Assembly: GCA_024579835.1 (NCBI GenBank)
Contig: CP102060.1
Span: 1,364,001-1,428,000, forward strand
Source of the DNA: Clostridiaceae bacterium HFYG-1003
GTDB lineage: Bacteria; Bacillota; Clostridia; Clostridiales; Clostridiaceae
DNA: 64,000 bases
Direction of reading: 5' to 3'
Shown: positions 60,158-64,000 of the stretch, piece after piece
How positions within the stretch are numbered: position 1 is the first letter of the stretch
Layout: each line of letters begins with the position of its first letter
Translations under genes and position numbers: made by a program
Notes under the pieces: model-generated
What the model was told of the DNA's origin: nothing
Databases searched by the model: none
Seen by the model: the letters and a program-made list of their open reading frames with translations, nothing else

Positions 60158-61687
60158 ATGAAATTAGGGATCATCGATATTGGATCCAACTCCATCCGAC
60201 TGGTCATTCTGGATATTCAGGGGACGTCATATCGGATCACGGATCAAATCAAGCACTCTGCCCGTCTGGGGCAGGACATGTCAGCAGATGGCTACCTGGA
60301 TCAGAAGCGAATGGATTATGCAATTCAGGTGTTGGCACATTTTGCGATAACGATGCATACCAAGGGAGTACGGGAAGTTCTTTGCGTGGCAACGGAAGCG
60401 GTGCGGCGTGCCAAGAATCAGAATCAGTTCCTCACCCGGGCTCGCAAAGCCCTGGGTACAGAAGTCCGAATCCTGTCAGGTCTGGAGGAGGCGTATTATG
60501 ATTACCTTGGCTGTGTCAACACACTTGATATTAAGCACGCTCTGGCTTTCGATATCGGAGGTTCCTCAACCGAGCTGATCCTGATCAGGAATCGGCTGCT
60601 GGTCGAGTCAGTCAGCCTTCGGCTGGGGTCCATCCCCCTGATGGAGATGTTCGATCTGTCCGCCAAGGCTACTGATCAGCAGATCGAACGGTTGAAAGTC
60701 TTTTTGATTGATCAGTTCAAGATGCTGCCCTGGCTGTCTCAGGCAAAAGGCCTGCCTCTGATCGGCATCGGCGGCTCCGTACGAACTACCGGAAAAATAG
60801 ATCGGCTGCGCAAGAGTCAGGGTGAGTTCATCGCTCATAATTACTCCCTGGATCGCAATGATCTGCATGAGATTGCAAGCCTGGTCGTCAACTGGAAGAA
60901 TCACTCCGGTCAAAGACCTCGCGGCCTGCCCCGGGACCGTGATGACATTTATACCGGATCGCTGATCCTGATCGAAACTCTGGCCGATTATCTGGGAAGC
61001 GAAAAACTGTTTGTTTCTGGAGCCGGTGTCCGGGATGGAATCCTGTTTGAATACCTTCTGGGCAACCGAAAGTTTGTCCCTGATGTTTTGGAGTTCTCCC
61101 TGCGCAATATCATTCAGAATCATATGTCTGAGGATTATGATGGTGAAGACCTCTGGCAGATCACAGAGCCGCTCTTCGATCAACTGTCTTCCCTTGAGCC
61201 GGAGATTCGCCACATGAAGAAAGTCATGAAGACCACGACGTTCCTGCATGATATCGGGAAGAACATCAATTTTTTCCAGCGAGACCGCAACACGTTCTAC
61301 AGCATCCTGAATGCGCCGATACACGGTCTGTCTCAAAAACAGATCCTGTTAGCGGCCTGCAGCGCCACTTCCGGTTCCTCGGATGACATCCTGAAGGAAT
61401 ACCTGGGAAAAAGATTGCTGACCCAGCGAGATATTCGGGTGATCCGCAAACTGGGCTTGATCCTGAAGCTGGCGAAGGCCATCTCATACGCCTCGGCCTC
61501 AAACCCGGCCCCACTGGAGATGAATCTGACCAAGTCGAAGCTGGAGATTTATCTCCCCGATCAGATTACCATCCAGTTTGCCAGAGAAGATTTTTCCTTT
61601 CACAGCCATGAATTCCGAAGTTCTTTCGGCGTCGCCCTGGATTTCTTCCAGAAAAAGAATCCACTGCAAAAAAACGCAGGCCATTGA
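60158..61687 (+). CDS. ppx: Exopolyphosphatase, Ppx/GppA family
   Basis: Degrades polyphosphate or converts pppGpp to ppGpp. It has an ASKHA-fold N-terminus (LGIIDIGSNSIRLVILD near 3, FDIGGSSTELILI near 132) and a C-terminal HD-like helical domain (TTFLHDIGKNINFF near 365). 509 residues. ATG 60158 has GGAG 4 nt upstream; the GTG four codons before has none. Divergent from ppk1 and convergent with the polyP:AMP phosphotransferase, so all three main polyphosphate enzymes are grouped. Ppx rather than GppA activity is inferred from this context. Confidence 0.92.
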   Translation: MKLGIIDIGSNSIRLVILDIQGTSYRITDQIKHSARLGQDMSADGYLDQKRMDYAIQVLAHFAITMHTKGVREVLCVATEAVRRAKNQNQFLTRARKALGTEVRILSGLEEAYYDYLGCVNTLDIKHALAFDIGGSSTELILIRNRLLVESVSLRLGSIPLMEMFDLSAKATDQQIERLKVFLIDQFKMLPWLSQAKGLPLIGIGGSVRTTGKIDRLRKSQGEFIAHNYSLDRNDLHEIASLVVNWKNHSGQRPRGLPRDRDDIYTGSLILIETLADYLGSEKLFVSGAGVRDGILFEYLLGNRKFVPDVLEFSLRNIIQNHMSEDYDGEDLWQITEPLFDQLSSLEPEIRHMKKVMKTTTFLHDIGKNINFFQRDRNTFYSILNAPIHGLSQKQILLAACSATSGSSDDILKEYLGKRLLTQRDIRVIRKLGLILKLAKAISYASASNPAPLEMNLTKSKLEIYLPDQITIQFAREDFSFHSHEFRSSFGVALDFFQKKNPLQKNAGH

Positions 61688-61702
61688 ACGGCCTGCGTTT
61701 TT
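61670..61702. terminator. Bidirectional terminator between ppx and pap
   Basis: A 13-bp stem AAAAACGCAGGCC / GGCCTGCGTTTTT (61670-61682 with 61690-61702), with poly-A/poly-T flanks, serving both converging genes. The ppx stop lies in the loop. Confidence 0.92.
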
Positions 61703-61722
61703 GATTTCATGTCGATTCGAGT

Positions 61723-63486
61723 CTATTTCTTTTTCCGTCCGATGGAATCTTTCATGTCAATGTTATCCAGCCGCTGATCACAGGCCTTAATGATTTCCTT
61801 CAGGATTTTGATTCTGGCATATTTCTTGGAGTTCGCTTCGACAATATACCAGGGGGCTTCCGGCTGACTGGTTTTTTCGATCAGGTCATTGACCGCTTCG
61901 GTATATTTGTCCCATTTATCCCGATTACGCCAGTCTTCATCGGTAATCTTCCAGGACTTTGCCGGATTATTCTGCCTTGCTTCAAAGCGGGCCAGCTGGG
62001 TATTCTTATCAATGTGAAGGAAGAATTTGAGTACGATGGCACCATAGTTGGTCAGGATTTTTTCAAAATGATTGATTTCGTTGTAAGCCCTGGACCATTC
62101 CAAGTCAGTGGCATACCCTTCGATCCGTTCCACCATAACTCGCCCATACCAGCTTCTGTCCCAGATCCAGATATGACCGGCCCGGGGGAATTTCGCCGCG
62201 AAGCGCCAGAGGTAATGATGGTTCTTCTCCAGATCATTGGGGGCTGCTGTAGTATGAACCGTATAGTTGGTTGGATCCAGCTCGGCGAGAATCCGGTGAA
62301 TCGCCCCACCCTTGCCTGCTGCATCCCAGCCTTCAAAGACCAGCACCAGCGGAATTCGTTTCAGATACAGGGCATGCTGAACCTCCCGCATCTGTTTCTG
62401 CAGCACCTTCAGCTGGTCAGAATATTCCGTTGCCGTCAAATCCAGGGACAGATCCACTTGCTGGAGCGGACCTTCGGTCTGACCGGTGAAATCCCCGTCG
62501 CGATCCATGGGCTGAACCGGCTGCCTGGCTTCTACTTCCTTCAACCGTTTATCCAGCAGTTCTATCACCTTTTTCATGACGATTATCGTACTTTCTGACT
62601 TTTTGGTGTATTCGACTATATACCACGGCGCGTAAGGTTCATCCGTGAGTTTCATGATTTTTTCCATTTCACGCACATAGACTTCGTTATTATCTTTGTC
62701 AAACTCCTGCGCCTTCCACGTGGTCAGGGGCGACTCCATCATTTTTCGAATGTTGTCTTTCTGCTTTTCCGGATCTATTTTTATCTTGAACTTGATAATG
62801 ACGTATCCATCGTCTGCCAGTCCTTTTTCGAACGCTTTGATTTCATTGATCAGGATTTCCGGATTTTTATAATGAGATGAATCCCCCAAGCGATTTTTAT
62901 AGTAATTGTACATGGAGTACCAGCTCCGGTAGTAGATGTTAAACGTCTGATAATCGGGAAGCGTTTCAAGATACCGGGTCAGGAATGGTTTCTTCAGATC
63001 CTCCTCCGAGGGCGGTCTGGTTTCGATAAAATGCGTGTGCCGGGCATCCAGCCCCAAGAGAAGCTCGTTCGTAATCCGCCCCTTGCCCGAGGCATAGGCC
63101 CCCTCCAGGATGATCATGACCGGTACCTTCAATTCCATCAGCCGGCGCTGCAAATAAGCCAGATGTTCGGCCAGGGTATCCTCATCATTGACTTCAAGAA
63201 TTTCATGGATTTCCGCAGGAAATTCAGATTCGATTTTTTCCTCGGGCGATATGATAAACATATCGGATTTCACTTCCCGGGCTGATTCCGTTTCCTTGCC
63301 CGTTGGACGGTCCAGGGCCAGTTCGGTTTGGAATCGCTCATCGGTGTTCAGTTCATCCCCATTGAGTTCATTGGGATCAATGGCCTGGGGAACAGTCTGG
63401 CTGATCAATTTCCTGGTTTCTTTTCTATTTTCATCGCTCTTTAGCTTATTCTTCTTCTTCTTGTCCTCGGATTCTTTTTTTCCCAT
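61723..63486 (-). CDS. pap: Polyphosphate:AMP phosphotransferase (two-domain PPK2, class II)
   Basis: Uses polyphosphate to phosphorylate AMP to ADP. 587 residues with two PPK2 domains. The first has VMIILEGAYASGKGRITNEL, and the second a canonical LVFEGWDAAGKGGAIHRIL Walker A and WDRSWYGRVMVERIEGY lid. In characterised two-domain PAPs the C-terminal domain is the active one. The N-terminal 35 residues are Lys/Glu-rich (KKESEDKKKKNKLKSDENRK), an unusual leader. ATG 63486 has AGGAAGGTG upstream. Confidence 0.93.
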   Translation of the reverse strand: MGKKESEDKKKKNKLKSDENRKETRKLISQTVPQAIDPNELNGDELNTDERFQTELALDRPTGKETESAREVKSDMFIISPEEKIESEFPAEIHEILEVNDEDTLAEHLAYLQRRLMELKVPVMIILEGAYASGKGRITNELLLGLDARHTHFIETRPPSEEDLKKPFLTRYLETLPDYQTFNIYYRSWYSMYNYYKNRLGDSSHYKNPEILINEIKAFEKGLADDGYVIIKFKIKIDPEKQKDNIRKMMESPLTTWKAQEFDKDNNEVYVREMEKIMKLTDEPYAPWYIVEYTKKSESTIIVMKKVIELLDKRLKEVEARQPVQPMDRDGDFTGQTEGPLQQVDLSLDLTATEYSDQLKVLQKQMREVQHALYLKRIPLVLVFEGWDAAGKGGAIHRILAELDPTNYTVHTTAAPNDLEKNHHYLWRFAAKFPRAGHIWIWDRSWYGRVMVERIEGYATDLEWSRAYNEINHFEKILTNYGAIVLKFFLHIDKNTQLARFEARQNNPAKSWKITDEDWRNRDKWDKYTEAVNDLIEKTSQPEAPWYIVEANSKKYARIKILKEIIKACDQRLDNIDMKDSIGRKKK

Positions 63487-63661
63487 GGTTTCACCTTCCT
63501 GATATTTCATTGGTTTGACAAGAGATTCTCACCCGAATTATTTTGAGACAGCCCTTTATTAGCTACATTCTAGCAAAAAGCGGAAGAACATACGGTCATT
63601 TTTCGTTATTTTTAAAGTCTGGTTACAACTTCCGGCTGGCTGAAGTCCCTTGTCTTCATGA

Positions 63662-63667
63662 TATAAT
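63662..63667 (+). promoter_or_regulatory. -10 element of the dCMP deaminase gene
   Basis: TATAAT lies 28 bases before the ATG, with no clear -35. The position fits a short leader carrying GAGGATGTGA. Confidence 0.45.
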
Positions 63668-63694
63668 GAGAAAAATATCAGAGGATGTGATTCC

Positions 63695-64000
63695 ATGCAA
63701 CCGAGTTATGAATATGTGAAAAGCACCAAAGAACTGAAGGAACGCCAGGACTGGCCTCATTATTTCATGAATCTGGCCCGTCTCGCGGCAGAACGCTCTA
63801 CCTGCGACCGGGCAAATGTGGGCGCAATCATCGTGAATAAGGAAAACCGCATCGTCGCCACAGGCTACAACGGTTCAGTCGGTCGCAAGACACCGCACTG
63901 TTCGGAAGTCGGTCACGCCATGCGGGACGGTCACTGCATCGCCACCCAGCACGCGGAACTAAACTGCATTTCCTATTGTGCCAAGGAAGGAATTCCGGTT
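63695..64000 (+). CDS. dCMP deaminase (ComEB family), 5' part
   Basis: Zinc-dependent deaminase converting dCMP to dUMP for thymidylate supply. The visible 102 codons read [20 protein letters not shown]..., with the nucleotide-binding region [14 protein letters not shown] and [13 protein letters not shown]. The catalytic motif THAE-type reads QHAELNC, and GHC supplies a metal ligand of the second site. The second zinc-binding PCxxC lies beyond the window edge. GAGGATGTGA is the ribosome site. Gene runs off the window at 64000. Confidence 0.9.
   Translation, partial: MQPSYEYVKSTKELKERQDWPHYFMNLARLAAERSTCDRANVGAIIVNKENRIVATGYNGSVGRKTPHCSEVGHAMRDGHCIATQHAELNCISYCAKEGIPV

Overview
The window reads as chromosomal DNA from a Gram-positive Bacillota, most likely a Clostridia-type anaerobe, with a roughly even GC content. 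The signs are strong GGAGG-type ribosome binding sites, a B12-dependent class II ribonucleotide reductase, a paired GlgC/GlgD ADP-glucose pyrophosphorylase, ribosomal protein L27 with a Prp-cleaved leader peptide next to its protease, and the order TIGR03960 radical SAM - DUF2344 - RNase G - L21 - Prp - L27 - Obg - YhbY - NadD - YqeK. The genus cannot be assigned from sequence alone. No tRNA, rRNA, CRISPR array, prophage or classical defence island was seen. The only mobile element recognised is one apparently complete IS1634-type insertion sequence.

Layout: 1-4.3 kb holds the 3' part of nadE and a Ca2+-type P-type ATPase. 4.5-6.3 kb is a leftward operon of gamma carbonic anhydrase, cvfB and free-Met-R-sulfoxide reductase. 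6.6-9.7 kb is nrdJ behind a promoter carrying two NrdR boxes. 9.8-16.7 kb holds a small membrane protein, an Lrp/AsnC regulator, plsC, a ComEC-like metallo-hydrolase, gltX, a sirtuin and a patatin. 17-19.7 kb has comEA and, divergently, a DacA-like protein whose three catalytic motifs are all lost, preceded by a GC-rich structured leader. 20.2-23.2 kb is an M20 amidohydrolase with the IS inserted at its putative promoter. 23.3-33.4 kb is one leftward glycogen operon, glgB-glgC-glgD-glgA-glgP-GH13. 33.6-42.9 kb is the leftward translation, ribosome and NAD cluster listed above. 43.1-48.8 kb is the maf-radC-mreBCD-MinD-like-rodA cell-shape cluster. 49.5-55.1 kb holds a rhodanese and FUSC-type exporter pair, ribosomal protein S1, a CBS protein and a DEDDh exonuclease. 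55.5-63.5 kb contains unknown proteins and a polyphosphate cluster (ppk1, ppx, polyP:AMP phosphotransferase). The window ends inside a dCMP deaminase (ComEB family) gene.

How the parts fit: carbon storage (glycogen) and phosphate/energy storage (polyphosphate) are both fully encoded, with synthesis and breakdown genes side by side. The mre cluster and the inactive-looking PBP point to cell-wall shape control. The most unusual items are the DacA pseudoenzyme with its leader and no canonical start codon near its ribosome binding site, a MinD-like ATPase lacking the P-loop lysine between mreD and rodA, an RNase E/G lacking its Zn-link cysteines, a Lys/Glu-rich protein whose gene overlaps the end of ppk1, and several long palindromes. 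These are candidates read from sequence; no clearly new multi-gene system was proven.
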